Shown here: in pieces, positions 47,389-59,300 of the stretch
Layout of the letters: each line of letters starts with the position of its first letter
Numbering within the stretch: position 1 is the stretch's first letter
Assembly: GCA_037957365.1 (NCBI GenBank)
Contig: JARHVA010002007.1
Location: 62,001 to 126,000 of the forward strand
Direction: 5' to 3'
Length of the DNA: 64,000 bases
Source: Torreya grandis
Lineage: Eukaryota; Streptophyta; Pinopsida; Cupressales; Taxaceae
Program-made: the position numbers and the translations under genes
The notes under the pieces: generated by a model
The model's input: only the letters and a program-made list of their open reading frames with translations
Told to the model about the DNA's origin: nothing
Database searches by the model: none

Positions 47389-48290
47389 TTGGGTGGACAA
47401 CAAGCTATCAAGGAGTCTCAAATGCCCATATGGAGGACTGAAAGGGTAAGTAAGCCTCAAATTCATTGTTCCTCTTCTTTATACTCATTACTCACTTCAG
47501 AGCAGGAAAGATCTAGAAAATTGTGGGAGCATGGCATGAGCAGGATGCATAACCAAACAGGAGATTTGGTAGGGTTGCCAGCCAGTATGAAAGCACTGAG
47601 ATGAATGGATACCTTAGTTAAAGAATAGAGAGAATGGATACATGAGATGGAAGGCCAGGTCATATGGTCTTGAGGAAGCTGCAGGACAGTGGTATAGGTT
47701 TTGACAGGTGGATGACAAAGCAGGGCTTTAGTCAATGTCAGTGTAACCATTGTGTTTGTCTTACCAGGTAGATGATGGTCACAACATTATCCTATTACTG
47801 TATGTGGAGGATGAGCTTGGTGCAAGTTCAGACATACAGGGTTTTGCTGAGCTAAGGGTAAGGTTAGTTCAGTGGCATGTCATGAGGAATTTGGAGTAGC
47901 AAAATTCTTTGGCATGAGTGTGTTCTAGAGACATGGAGATCATAGGTTGATTTTGTCTCTGGATGATTGTGTGATATCGATTAGCACGTTGATGGTTGGA
48001 TAATTCACAGAATAGGGTCCTGATTCATATGATGAGGTTAAGTACATGCGTACTGGACCTGGGTTGCCCATGCAGTGGGTGCTGTCAGAAAGTTTGGAGC
48101 TGATCCAGGAAAGACGCACTGGAGGGCAGTTCAGTGGATTCTTAGGTATTTAAGAGGGACCAATAGCAGGTGCACATGCTATGCAGGGTCAAGTTCTTTT
48201 CTACATGTGTTTTTAGATGCGAATGCGGTAGGTTACTTGGATGATAGGTGGTTCACCACAGGTGTTGTGGTGGTTGGTCTTCAAGATTGA
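47389..48290 (+). pseudogene. RT and RNase H remnants of element G
   Basis: 47389-47604 (71 codons) matches the start of copia RT: RTERVSKPQIHCSSSLYSLL, then HGMSRMHNQTGDLVGLP. Around 47650-47830 appear GLKQSPRQWY-like and LLLYVEDMLVA-like readings across frames; the latter is the YVDD box with one Asp as Glu. 48075-48290 (71 codons) holds HWRAVQWILRYLRGT and FLDANAVGYLDDRWFTTGVV, from the RT-RNase H region, the DADWAGD-type block being damaged. Several frameshifts and stops. Confidence 0.75.
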
Positions 48291-48376
48291 TCTTGAAGAG
48301 GGATACAAGCCAGGAAATAGATTAAACAGTATACAGGTATAGGTACAGTGCAACTATTTATCTCCAAGTGGGATAT

Positions 48377-49556
48377 TGTTAGGTTGTGGAGCTAAAAGCT
48401 TTACTAATGCAGACATGGAGGAGGTTGCTGAGAGGTTGTTGAGTTGTAGAGCAATCGACATCGGTCTGATCATCTGATGTCGATCATATATAGTGAGAAG
48501 AGCAACCGACGTCGGTCATGGATCGGTCGGCGTCGATCACCTCTAGGCAGATAGGAACCAACGTCGATCGCCTGTGCGGTTCTAAAACTGTCAGTTACAC
48601 AAATAGTTAGTTAACAAACCAGTTGTTTACATGTCAAAGGCCAATTTTAGACTTGAAGATATGGATCTAATTATTGTAATTAGATGTCTAATTATTGTTT
48701 GCATGAGATCTATATAATAGACTCATGGGTTGTATTGTAATTTGTGCTAGAGATTAAGAGAGCAAATATTAGCTCCTTCAGAGAGAAGAGAGCATGGTGT
48801 GTTCCTCCTAGTGCCACAGTGCCAAGTGTGGGTGCTGGTTTAGAGAATCAGAAGGATTCCTCATGTATGTAGGATCTTGGTCAGCAGGTGTGCAAGGCCA
48901 CATTTAGAGATCTACATGGTAAGTAAGATAATTGATCTACAAGTGTATGTGTGTGCATGGTCTAGGTTTGCAGGTGTGTAGAACCAAGTTGATTTGCAGG
49001 TGGTAGCAAGATCAAGGTGACAGCAACACAACAGAGAGCAAGATCAGGCAGGATCTACTTGGAGTAGGGTGTGTACTCGGTTGGAGAGCAAGGAGGAAGG
49101 CAAGGTAGTTCCTTCCAAAGTAAGATCTTTTGAGTTGCAAGTTGTTTCAAGTTCATGGGAGATCTGCTTGAAGTATGATTATGTACTTGGAGTGCGTGGA
49201 GCACTTGTGGAGTGCATGGAGCACTTGTGGAGTGTGTAGAGCACTTGTGTACTGGCAGTAGTGATACTGACTGGTTGGAGGTGAACACCAACTCTGTGTT
49301 TGAGTTGTGTGTTGGGACCGTAAGAGAGAGAGTGAGCTCTTGAAGGTGAATTACTGAACACTTGGTGTGGTGAACCTGTAAGGTGGAAGAGTGTGGCGTC
49401 TCTTTGTTGTAATTCTTTTCTAAAAGAGTATTAATACAATTGTGTATTGTCTCTCATATTTTGTGTTGTTTCTAAATTCTAGTTACTTGTGCATTCTGGT
49501 TAAATTTTGCATTTAGTTGCTTGGTAATCAATGGTGCTTCTGTGGGGTTCCTAACA
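48377..49556 (+). repeat. 3' LTR of element G
   Basis: 1180 bp, matching 45144-46283. The palindromes are at 48454-48569 with a perfect one at 48505-48516. A ~21-bp unit (GGAGCACTTGTGGAGTGCAT) is repeated near 49190-49245 and single in the 5' LTR, which explains the extra 40 bp. Confidence 0.93.
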
Positions 49557-50257
49557 CTATTTATGAGCACCGACCCACAAGAGCACCAACCCCTTGCAAA
49601 TATTTGTGAGCACCAACCCACAAGATCACTAACCCCTCTCGTGTATAAAATAAAACTATCTCTTAATGTTGCTTACTCAACAAATTATAGAACTCTACAA
49701 TATCCCCTGATTTTCTCTCTTTGAAAATAAATACAAACCATGCACTCTCCTACATACATCAAATGGCTTCTCAAGCCTTTATTTATAGCTTTCCAAATGA
49801 CCTTTGGCATTCACCATTTGTGACCCTTCAATCCTCATGGAAAATGGTGCAAAACTTTCCTAAACCTTTATATCCTTTTATTTTAAAAGTCATATGGTGA
49901 CCCTTCATAAGAAAAAGCATCCTTTCCTCTTTTATCTTTATCTTGGTGACTTTTCATATTCCTCACAGTGTCCCTTCATGGAAAAATATACCATACCCTC
50001 TTTTGTCTTCACATGGTGACTCTTGGAATTCCTCAAGATGACTCTTCATGAGAAAATGCGTCCCATTCCGCTTTTCTCTTTGACTTCTCCATGGGCCCTC
50101 TTTTGACTTATACGCAACCAAAAATATATTTATTAATATTAAATAAATATTAACACACATTAGACAAGATATGAATATTAAAAACACCATTAAATGCAAT
50201 GGGGCATTTATCACCAATAATGTTAAACCTTTGACATCAATGACAATATTTCCAATA

Positions 50258-50270
50258 ATCTCCTCCTTTG
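50258..50270 (-). other. Polypurine tract of element F
   Basis: Minus strand CAAAGGAGGAGAT directly upstream of the 3' LTR. Confidence 0.75.
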
Positions 50271-50479
50271 TCATTGATGGTAACCTCAAACTAAAACTGC
50301 CACATCCTAAAATTTGCACATACTACCATCTAAAAAACATATAGTAACTCCCCCTTACTGTAGCAACCTATATATGTTCTATGTTCTTCTCCCCCTTTGA
50401 CATCAATGGCAAAGGGCCTACCTGGAGCTAACACTTAGCTACCCCTCAATTGATGTTGAACCTCAATGGTAGGAAGTAT

Positions 50480-51010
50480 AATAAATTACTCCCAAATTCT
50501 CTTGTAGATACTCAAATATGTCTTTTGGTATTGCCTTTGTGAAATATCTACAATCCGCTCTATAGTACTGCTATTTTCTATCTTAACCTATTGATCTACA
50601 ACCTACTCTCTAAATAAGTGATATGTTTCTTTCTTGAATGCATCACTAAATTCTTTGAAATATTATTAGCACTTGTGTTGTCACAAAAAATAGAAATAGG
50701 GTCATCATATTTTACCTTGATATCTTCCAAAGTTTTCTTTATTCAAATCACTTGAGTACAACACAATACTATTACAATATATTCTACTTCAATTTTAGAA
50801 AGTGATACTAAATTTTGCTTCTTGCTTAGCCATGATACTAATCTATCACCAAGGAAGAAAGCTCCTCTACTTGTACTCTTTCTATCATCTAAGCACCCTG
50901 CCCAATCTGAATCTGTATAAGCAACCAAAGTGAAATATCTGCCTGTGGGATACCACAATCCATAATCTAATGTCTCCTTGATATATCTGAATATTCTCTT
51001 CACCAACTGA
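50480..51010 (-). pseudogene. RNase H of element F
   Basis: 51006-50743 is open for 87 codons: VKRIFRYIKETLDYGLWYP, AYTDSDWAGCLDDRKSTSRG (near residues 28-47, with the catalytic Asp and the KST block), SWLSKKQNLVSLSKIEVEYI. After a stop the frame goes on with IFCDNTSA and HSRKKHI-like readings (near 50680-50600). These are diagnostic copia RNase H motifs. The enzyme removes RNA from the hybrid; here it is broken by at least two stops. Confidence 0.85.
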
Positions 51011-51800
51011 ATATGATTATCTTTTGGAGATGACTAATATCTTGCAACCATACCTACTACATGCATGATGTTTGGCCTTGATGCTGTCAAATATAAAAGA
51101 CTACCAATCATAGATCTATATAAAGATTAATCTACAATAGGTAAATCTCCATCATTACCTTATTTTTTGTACACATTGGTGTGCTAATTAGTGCACAATC
51201 CTCAAAACCAAATTTCTTCAACATTTCCTTGGCATATTTACTTTGAGATATAAAAATTTTTTTGTTTGACTGAAATATTTGCAATCTTAAGGAAAATGAC
51301 AATTCTCCAAGCATAGACATCTCAAATTCTTTTTACATATTATTAGAAAATTCTTTTATCATATTTTCAATGTTTCCTCCAAAAATGATGTCATCAATAT
51401 ATACCATAACAATCAATTGATATTCACCTTTCATTTTGATGTAGAGATTACTGTTAGTAAATCTTCTCTTGAAATATTAATCCTAAAGGTACTTATCAAG
51501 TATTGCATACCAAGCTCTGGGAGCTTGTTTCAATCCATACAATGCTTTCTTTAATCTACATACATGGCTACTAATATTTGAGAGAATAAATTCCTCAACC
51601 TGATCAATATAGACCTCTTCTTTTAGATCCCCATTCAGGAAGGTATATTTGGCATACATCAAAAACACTTTAAATTTTTTAAACACTACATATGCAAGAA
51701 ACATTCTAATAGCCTTTAATCTTGCTATTGGTGCAAAAGTTTCTTCAAAATATATTGTCTTAATTTAAGAATATCCTTTACATACTAATCTTTCTTTTAA
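51011..51800 (-). pseudogene. Reverse transcriptase of element F
   Basis: Read right to left: 51704-51483 (73 codons) has FLNGDLKEEVYIDQ and RLKKALYGLKQAPRAWY; the first catalytic Asp is lost (MYAKYTFLNG). Near 51425-51370 QLIVMVYIDDIIFGG carries an intact YIDD box. 51320-51132 continues with the thumb (QSKYAKEMLKKFGFED, STPM) and 51120-51010 with RSMIGSLLYLTASRPN. Normal copia order and length, with several stops. Confidence 0.85.
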
Positions 51801-51989
51801 TGCTAGTCACTTCTCAATTTTTATTCAACTTATTTCTATAAACCCATTTTGTTCCTATCACATGATATTTTTGTCTAAGCACTAATTCACAAGTATCATT
51901 CTATTCTATCTGATTTAATTCTTTATCCATAGTTTTAACCTAATGCTTATCATGTCTAGCTTTTGAAAAAGTCTTAAGCTGAATTTTGG

Positions 51990-53000
51990 ATAACAAAGAG
52001 AAATTAACTTGCTCAAATTCACTTACCATCATTCTTTTAGTGTGAATTCTTTCATTTATATCCCTGATGATGTCACTTTCATTATGATTTCTTTAAACCT
52101 AGTTGGATGGAGTTTTGGTGTCCTTTTTCTCCTTCTTCTCATCTTCATCTGATTCTTTAAAATCTTCCTCTTCAATGATTTCAAAAATGTCTATTGGATC
52201 ACTGATTCTTTGTGTTCCATATTCTTCTATCCTAACACTTGTACTTTCAACAATTCTCTTGGTTATTTTGTTATAACATTTATAAGCTTTAATTTTACAA
52301 GAATAACTAAGAAATATACCTTTATCTGCTCTAGATTCAAACTTCTCAAGTTTTTCATTAGTTCTATTTATGAAGCATCAACTACTAAAACTCTAAAATA
52401 ATCAACTGTTGTTGGTTTGTCTCTCCATAGCTCATAAGGAGTCTTGTCACTATTGACTCTTAATAATGCTCTATTCTAAATATGCAATGTTGTAGCAACT
52501 ACCTCTCTCCAATATTTATCTGGTATCTTGGATTCATTTAGCATTGTCCTCGCCATCTCTTGAACTATTCTATTTCTTCGCTCAATTATTCTATTTTGTT
52601 GTGGATTTTTAGTTGCTGAATAATGTCTTTTTATTCCATGATCTTCACAAAAAATCTATAAATTGATTTAACATTAATTCTCCTCTTCGATCTAATCTTA
52701 GACACTTAATGTTCAAACTGGTTTCATTCTCAACTAATGCTTTGAATGCTTTGAAATGTCTGAAAGCTTCTAATTTTTTCTTTAAAGATATTACCCAAGT
52801 CATACATGAAAAATCATCAATAAGCAAAATTAAATATTTCTCAACTTGAGTACTTTGAGTTTTCATAGGTCCACATAGATCAATGTGAATAAGCTCTAAC
52901 ATCTGAGTGGTCGAGTACTCTTTTGTTTTGAACTACCTTATGGCCTGCTTCTTATGCTAACAAGGTTCACAAAGCAAGTCAGATGGCTTTGTAATCTTTG
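51990..53000 (-). pseudogene. Integrase of element F
   Basis: 52902-52645 is open for 85 codons: LELIHIDLCGPM with the first Asp, YLILLIDDFSCMTWVISLKK, and IKCLRLDRRGEL, the second Asp block. Just beyond, NPQQNRIIERRNRIVQEMAR (near 52600-52540) carries the third region with Glu. KYWREVVATTLHIQNR and TPYELW follow down to 52370. 52370-51990 is a charged hinge toward RT. The DD35E triad residues are all readable, but frames are interrupted. Confidence 0.85.
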
Positions 53001-53470
53001 GAAGATTTATGACTGGCTATTTTTTTTTTATGTTGACAAGATTGTCAAACTCTATGTGACCTATTCTCCTATGCCATAGCCAACTTTCTTCAATTTGACT
53101 CAAACAACATCTTTGACCTTTGATGTCTGATAACATATACAAATTATTGCTTGTTCTCTGAGCATCTGCAATCAACACATCTGAATATTTTCTCCTAATT
53201 TCACAACTTTAGTGTGTGCCCTTGATCACACACTTGACTCACACTCAAAATATTATGTTTAAGACCTTTTACATACAAAACATTTTTATTTTTAGTTCTA
53301 CCATTATCCAAACTTAGTACACCTTTTCTGACAATTTTAGCGGTAATATTATCTCTAAATTTCACTATGCCACCATTGATCTTCTTCAAGGTTATGAACT
53401 TGATTTTATCTCTTATCATGTGCCTCAAACATCCACTATCAATGAATCATGAATTTTTTTCATTTCTTGA
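53001..53470 (-). pseudogene. Protease and GAG-pre-integrase of element F
   Basis: Protease starts near 53450 with FIDSGCLRHMIRDKIKF, the DSGC form typical of Sireviruses. 53428-53201 is open for 75 codons with VGKGVLSLDNG-like core (R for G) and NVLYVKGLKHNILSVSQVCD. Further left, near 53105-53040, ESWLWHRRIGHIEFDNLVNI is the GAG-pre-integrase block. The active-site Asp is kept. Confidence 0.85.
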
Positions 53471-53479
53471 ATGCAAAGT

Positions 53480-55410
53480 TGTCTGTACCAACATAGATTT
53501 TCGAAGTTGTTTTTTCTACCATGAACTTGTCTAAACTTTCTTCTTGATGAATGGAGCCTTGAAACTATGGTCCTTCTTGACGGACTCAAATACACTTCTA
53601 CAATACTAGGCTGTGTCTAAATTTTTTTCACTTGTAATATATTATGGCCTCTTCATTAAAGCCTGATAGAGGAGCAAAAGAGTTGGCTTCTGCATGACTT
53701 TCCTTCACCTTATTTCTAAAAATTTTAGCCCTTGTTTGACATTCTATTTTCTTATGACCATATCCATTAAAATAAAAATAGAAACCATAAAAATAGGACC
53801 CATTTATGTATCTCTGACCTGTTTGCCTTCTGTAGCTTTGTTCCCTCCAGCATTCTTTATTTTAGATGCCCTTTGTATTCTTAACTTCTTCCCTTTTTAT
53901 TTCTTCTTTTATAAGAGCTTCAGCATAGCTCTTTCCTTTTTCCTTGTCTGTGAAAGTAATGGCCTCCCCTTTTTCTTTTTCAAATCCAATACCTATCTTA
54001 TCTAACATTGATCTTTAATTTTTTAATATTTTATTAAACATATTAGTGTTTTTCTTAAATTTTGAATCATTAGCTGTTATATCATTAATTACTTTATTTG
54101 TTTTCTCAAGATATACTTTTAAAGAAGCAATTTCAATAACATACCTTTCACATTCTTTACTTACTATTTTCAACTGTCATTAGATCTTCTTCATTCTTCT
54201 TGGCTTCTTCAAAGTGTGCTTGTAGATCTTCAATTATTTCATTTGACTCCTTTTCATTTTTCTCTAGCTGGAGCTTTAAACTTTGATTCTTCTTTTCAAG
54301 GGCTTTTAACTCTTCTAAGGTACAAATGAGTTCTCGTTCCAAATTCACTTAAGATTCATCCTTTTCTTCTTCTTGATCATCTGTACTTTTGCTTACAGAG
54401 GCATCTTTATGTATGGCCATGAATAGAATCTCTTTTTTTTTTGAATCATTGACTCCACTATCTTCGGTTGAGCTAGGATATTTAGAATACAAACTCTTCT
54501 TCTTGAATCCTTTTTTGAATTTTCCTTTGAAATTATTCTTGTATGTAGACTTTCCTTCTTCATTGTCACCATTACCCTTATTTGGGCACTTAGCTACAAA
54601 ATGTCTAATATTTTCACAATTAAAACATTTGAAAGGTAATTTTTCTTGATATTTATCTATGCCCTTTTTCAGCTTGTGAATGAATAGAGTTTCATTGTCA
54701 TCTTCATCATCGCTAGAATTGTCACTTGATTCTTGAATATTAGCCTTCTCTTTCTTTGATGTCTTGAAAGTAGCTTCTCTTTTTTAGAGTTTTTCTTGTT
54801 CATTCTGCATCTCATATGCCCTAAGAATACCATGTAGCTCATCCATCTATAGCTTGACTAAATTCTTCATCTCTTCAATTGCTGAAAATTTTGCATCATA
54901 TCTCAATGGTAGAGATCTCAAAACTTTTTGAACCATAATTGATTCTTCTAAATTTTCTCCAAGACCTTGAATTTGATTAACTATTTGATCAACCTGCAAA
55001 AGATAACTTGCTATATTTTCTTCCTCTTACATCTTCAAACTCTCAAACTATCTTTTAAAATTCTAAAGCTTGACTTGTTGAACCTTTCCATCACCTTTGT
55101 AAATATTCTAAAGTTTTACCCAAGTTTCATGAGCAGATTTACATTGCATAACTTTAATAAATTTTGATTCACATAAACTCTATAAAATAACATTTAAATC
55201 TTTAGCATTATTTTCACTTGCCTTCTTTTATGCTGGAGTAGTTACAAGTGTCTGTGGCTCTTCATATTCCTCTACCACTGCTTGCCATATGTCTAATCCA
55301 AGGGCCATCAAATAATTCTTCATCCTTATGCTCCAAAAAACATAATTTGTCCCATCAAACAAAGGTGCCTTATTTATAGAAAAACATTCATGTGATCCAG
55401 CCATCATGTT
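53480..55410 (-). pseudogene. gag of element F
   Basis: Likely start at the ATG near 55405 (MAGSHECFSINKAPLFDGTNY), a usual Sirevirus gag opening; the 62 bp upstream to the primer site are leader although the frame is open. The capsid follows with stops (FWSIRMKNYLMALGLDIWQAV, MVQKVLRSLPLRYDAKFSAIEEM). Near 54645-54580 is a zinc knuckle (CFNCENIRHFVAKC) with all four ligands. Then come a basic stretch and a 63-codon coiled coil (54348-54157, LEELKALEKKNQSLKLQLEK). A MLDKIGIGFEKE block lies near 54010, and a second knuckle near 53770. Coiled coils in this place are known from Sireviruses. At least eight stops. Confidence 0.85.
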
Positions 55411-55454
55411 TTCTCGATCTACCTTCAAGCTGTAAAATGTTTTTAAAGGAACCT

Positions 55455-55466
55455 GCTCTGATACCA
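55455..55466 (-). other. Primer-binding site of element F
   Basis: Minus strand TGGTATCAGAGC, perfect, two bases after the 5' LTR. Confidence 0.95.
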
Positions 55467-55468
55467 AT

Positions 55469-56501
55469 TATTAAGCATGAAATATACTATGAGTGGGAGT
55501 GAATAATTATATTATATATCTTATTTCTTAATCAAATTCCTTTTTTTAACCACTTACCACACATTCAAGATATGCAATAAAATTGAAACAATAATATACA
55601 CCACACAAGAGAGAGAGAGACACCAAATTTTTACATGAAAACTCAAAGTGGGAAAAACCATAGAGAACAATTTCAAGTATATGAATGAGAACCAACTCAA
55701 ATTACAAATTTTGCAAGCACTAACTTGTAGGAGCACCAACCCCTTTGTTGAGCACCAACACATCAATTATTTGTGAGCACCAACCCACGAGAGCACCAAC
55801 CCCTTTACTGAGCACCAACACATCAACTATTTGTGAGCACCAACCCACATGAGCACCAACCCCTCTTGTGTATAAAATACAACTATCTCTTAATGTTGCT
55901 TACTCAACAAATGATAGAACTCTACAATATCTCCTGCTTTTCTCTCTTCAAAAATAAATACAAACTATGCACTCTATTGCATACATCAAATAGCTTCTCA
56001 AGACTTTATTTATATCTTTCTAAATGACCTTTGGCATTCACCCCTTGTGACCCTTCAATCCTCATGGAAAATGGTGCAAAACTTACATGACCCTTCATAT
56101 CCTTGCATTTGAAAAGTCATATGGTGACCCTTCATAAGAAAAATCATCCTTTCTTCTTTTATCTTTATTTGGTGACTTTTTCATATTCCTCAAAGTGTCC
56201 TTTCATGGAAAAATGTGCCATATCCTCTTTTGTCTTCACATGATGACTCTTATAATTACTCAAGATGACTCTTCATGATAAAACGCATCCCATTCCTCTT
56301 TTGTCTTTTACTCTATGACTCTTTGACTTCTCCATGGGCCCTCTTTTGACTTATATGCAACCAAAAAATATATTCATTAACATTAACTAAATATTAACAC
56401 ACATTAGCCAAGATATGAATATTAAAAACACCATTAAATGCAATGGGGCCTTTATCACCGATAATGCTAGACCTTTGACATCAATGACAATATTTTCAAT
56501 A
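55469..56501 (-). repeat. 5' LTR of element F
   Basis: 1033 bp. TATA box TATAAATA at 56007-56014 (minus). A tandem of GAGCACCAACCC-type units occupies 55690-55870, with a ~59-bp higher unit. It matches the solo LTR at 37400-38503 inverted. Confidence 0.92.
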
Positions 56502-56863
56502 GTTGGTACTTTGTCATAAGTTTTACAGGTGTGTAATCCATTTTGGACCTTTCAAAACTCAGTTTGGGCTCATCCAGAACCCATTTTGAGTGCAATTATT
56601 TTTCAAAGTGCAATTTTTTTGTGTACTTCATAATGGTGATATTAGTTTATATCATTACCTTAGAAAATTCTAATGTATTCATTCTCATCTTCTTTTGGCA
56701 AATTCTAAACTAAGTGTAAACCACCACTTAACCATTATTGTAAGTGGAATTTATAAATGCACTACTTATAAAGTGCAAGAAATATTTTTGCTTGGGGGAC
56801 TTCTTGATTGAGTGATTTTAGAGGGGTGCTCTTGTGGTCATCATTTATTTATTGCTTTTAATC

Positions 56864-57790
56864 ATGGCTCCTAATCTTTGGAAACTTAAATCTAAGTATT
56901 GTTAGAATAAAATCATGCCTTCTATGATTTCATACAAAATAAACTTGATTATCTAATATCACTCATTCAAATTCATAAAATGAGATAACTTTGTATTGTA
57001 AATAACATCCATTTGCCATTATCTCATGACCCCATCATAAAATTTATATCATCATTGTTTACTGAACTTCACTCATGCATTCAACCTGATCCTATTGATC
57101 AAAATTTTATAATGACAAACTCTATAGATATTCATGAGTTGACAGTTTCAACTCCATCATCATTGACACTTTATGTAGAAACACTTGATTCTCATATGTT
57201 CAGTTCTCTTACTGATGGTTAGAACCATACATCCATGGTTACTAAACTTGAATCATGCATTGTTCTTGATCCCATCAATCAAACTTTTTTACCCTTTGGC
57301 ATTGATTTATAAATGTCTCGGTAGTTTTTGGATGCATCAGCAACTCCTCCCTCTCCTATTTATAGTACTTCAATGCAGCAAGACATTTATGAACTTCCAA
57401 AAATAACTCTTTGAGATAAATATTTGACAGATATTTCCACTTTGTTCTATGAGTCCCATCTTTCAGATTTGGAGAAAACTATTGAGGACATTCATTTCCT
57501 CTTTCATGACATCTTCTATAAAGATTCTTCTTTTTCAGATGATTCAAGGGCACCTTTAGACCTTCTTATTCTTTCTTTGCCTACATCTGCTTTGATAGTG
57601 ATAATTTTTGTAGATATTTATGAGTTGACCATTTAAACTTAGTCATCATTGACACTTTATGGCATAATTTAAAATTCTTATTCGTTCAATTATCTTTCCA
57701 ATGGTGAGAACCATACATCCATGGTTATTGTACCTAAATCTTCTATGGTACATGATCTATCATATCAGTATTCATCATAATTTGGCACTA
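56864..57790 (+). pseudogene. Gag-like ORF of element E (third family copy)
   Basis: ATG at 56864 in ATGGCTCCTAATC, as in copy I. The knuckle region is badly decayed, with a stop at Gly. 57013-57222 (69 codons) reads IKFISSLFTELHSCIQPDPI, then SIDIHELTVSTPSSLTL. 57424-57636 (70 codons) reads STLFYESHLSDLEKTIEDI, FLFHDIFYKDSSFSDDSRAP and SLPTSA. Modules at 57117-57290 and 57607-57780. It keeps the same order as A and I, with independent stops: A's stops at 3518 and 3599 are sense here. Confidence 0.55.
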
Positions 57791-58380
57791 GCTTGGAGAT
57801 CATTGAGTAGAATTTGGATAAGATATATTCAAAAGAGTAATTTTCATGTTTGGATCCTATTCAACATATGTTTCCACTTATCTTTGTATTATCATCCTAT
57901 GGCATCGACATGGAGACACTTGAGCAGCTTTCAGAGGCCTCATTCATCTTGAGACTTCCTTTCTCATATTGCTTCTTAGAGTGGGAGTTTATTCTACATC
58001 AACCACTGGAATTATTTCTTCCCAAAGGGAGAAACGCACTTTGTTGACATTGGATCATATTCATCATGCATCTTTTGACATTCACCATTGGTATAGGAGT
58101 TATTTCATTGTGAGTTGAACTCATAGTCTCACATTTCCTCCCTCATGGCGGGGTTATTGATTGTATATTCATGATGGATTTCCCACTTTGGAGGTCATGT
58201 TGATACCTCCTTTCATCATTTGTTCATGTTTTGCATCTTTTCTCTCTTTTTGGGAGGGGATTTTTTCTACAGGTTTTTTTTCTTTTCTCTAATTATGAAA
58301 GCTTATTTTGTACATGGGTACCTCATCAAGCCTTATTATCAGGACCTATTCATTATGTTTTGCATATATGCATTTATCAT
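57791..58380 (+). other. 3' non-coding part of element E
   Basis: Matches A 4260-4770 and I 29450-30020. It ends at about 58380, before the expected polypurine tract and 3' LTR, against the LTR fragment of H. Confidence 0.65.
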
Positions 58381-58460
58381 GTGTAGAAAAACCCATCTAG
58401 GTAGTGGCCTCCATGTTATGGTAAGTTACTCCTTTATAAGGTGAAAAATCTACACTAACA
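58379..58460 (-). repeat. Truncated 3' LTR of element H
   Basis: About 80 bp starting TGTTAGTGTAGATTTTTC on the minus strand after the tract TTAAGGGTGGG (58461-58471). The remainder is lost at the junction with E. Only its first ~13 bp resemble the LTR at 63490-63860. Confidence 0.6.
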
Positions 58461-58471
58461 CCCACCCTTAA

Positions 58472-59300
58472 GCATAGCTTAGGTGGTTACTAGAATTGGG
58501 TCCCAACAGTTAGGCCTAATCAAGTAACCAAGTATAAATCAAGCTCTCACAAATTGGATAAAAATGAAAAAACCCAATGGGAAAAACTCCCCCACAAAAG
58601 AGAGACATAGAATAAGAGAAGGGACTAAAAGGTCTCCCTTGAAGATGATGTTACTGCTAATATAGATCGCACCCCAAGAAGAGATCGTAGATGAATGAAT
58701 TTTCCCCTGGTGAAGGGTTTGGTAAATATAACTATAACCTTATCTAAAGATTGGCAAAAAATCAATTCAATGACTTGACCATGAATAAGATCCTAGATAA
58801 AATACATGTGAATCTCAATGTGTTTGGTCTACTAGTGCTGAAATAGATTCTTGCATATATGTATAGTACTCTAGTTATCACAATAGATGATGGTGGGTTA
58901 TCTGATAAGAATGCCAAACTTATATAGAAGCCCCTGAAGCTAAATAGCCTCAATAGCTAAGTTAATAGCTCCCCTATATTATGCCTCTTTGGAAGATATA
59001 GAAATAGCATTTTTATTCTTGGTAGACCAACTAATAAGACCAAAATCTAAAAAAACTATAACCTAAAGTGGACTTACAACTTTGAGTATTATCAGACCAA
59101 TCTGAATTTATAAAACTAACTAAGTTGACCTCTATGACAAATCTTTATTAAATCCTAAATATATAAAACCTTGGATGTAGTGAAAGATCCTCTTAGTTGT
59201 TTTCCAGTGAAACTCATGGGGTTCCTACATGAATCTGGATACAAGTCCCACTGGAAATGAAATGTTAGGCTTGGTATGAGTCAAATAGATGAGGATGCCA
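58472..59300 (-). pseudogene. RT end and RNase H of element H
   Basis: The region after the open RT segment. It contains decayed copia RNase H: readings consistent with the DSDWAG area fall near 59110-59060 and the LLCDN-type block near 58870-58820, with several stops and shifts. It ends in family-conserved non-coding DNA (58470-58560). Confidence 0.6.

Larger units (their letters stand above)
45144..49556 (+). mobile_element. Element G: internally deleted Ty1/copia element
   Basis: 4.4 kb, flanked by CTATT at 45139-45143 and 49557-49561, a perfect target duplication in the 3' LTR of F. LTRs at 45144-46283 and 48377-49556, primer site at 46286, polypurine tract CCAAGTGGGA near 48364-48373. 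The interior keeps part of gag, protease and pre-integrase (46356-47045), a cluster of palindromes where integrase should be (47145-47376), and RT and RNase H remnants (47389-48290). It is less AT-rich than its surroundings and is the youngest element in this stack. Confidence 0.92.
44848..50257 (-). repeat. 3' LTR of element F, opened by G
   Basis: Without G and one CTATT copy it is 991 bp (44848-45143 plus 49562-50257). Left end TGTTAAGC on the plus strand, right end CAATA where the family has CAACA. A GAGCACCAACCC motif recurs several times (45065-45120, 49565-49650). Confidence 0.88.
44848..56501 (-). mobile_element. Element F: Ty1/copia, Sirevirus-like, nearly full length
   Basis: On the minus strand: 5' LTR (56501-55469), primer site, gag, protease, integrase, RT, RNase H, polypurine tract, 3' LTR (50257-44848) with G inside. 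It is flanked by GTTGG at 44843-44847 and 56502-56506, a perfect target duplication in the leader of E. Protease-integrase-RT order makes it copia. The DSGC start of the protease and the long coiled-coil gag put it with Sireviruses. All domains are readable but stops and shifts occur throughout. Confidence 0.92.

Noticed and set aside
58379..58455. GTGTAGA...TCTACAC inverted ends, like a tiny MITE
   Set aside because: The outer part coincides with the LTR start after a polypurine tract; seven-base inverted ends over 75 bp are weak in AT-rich DNA.
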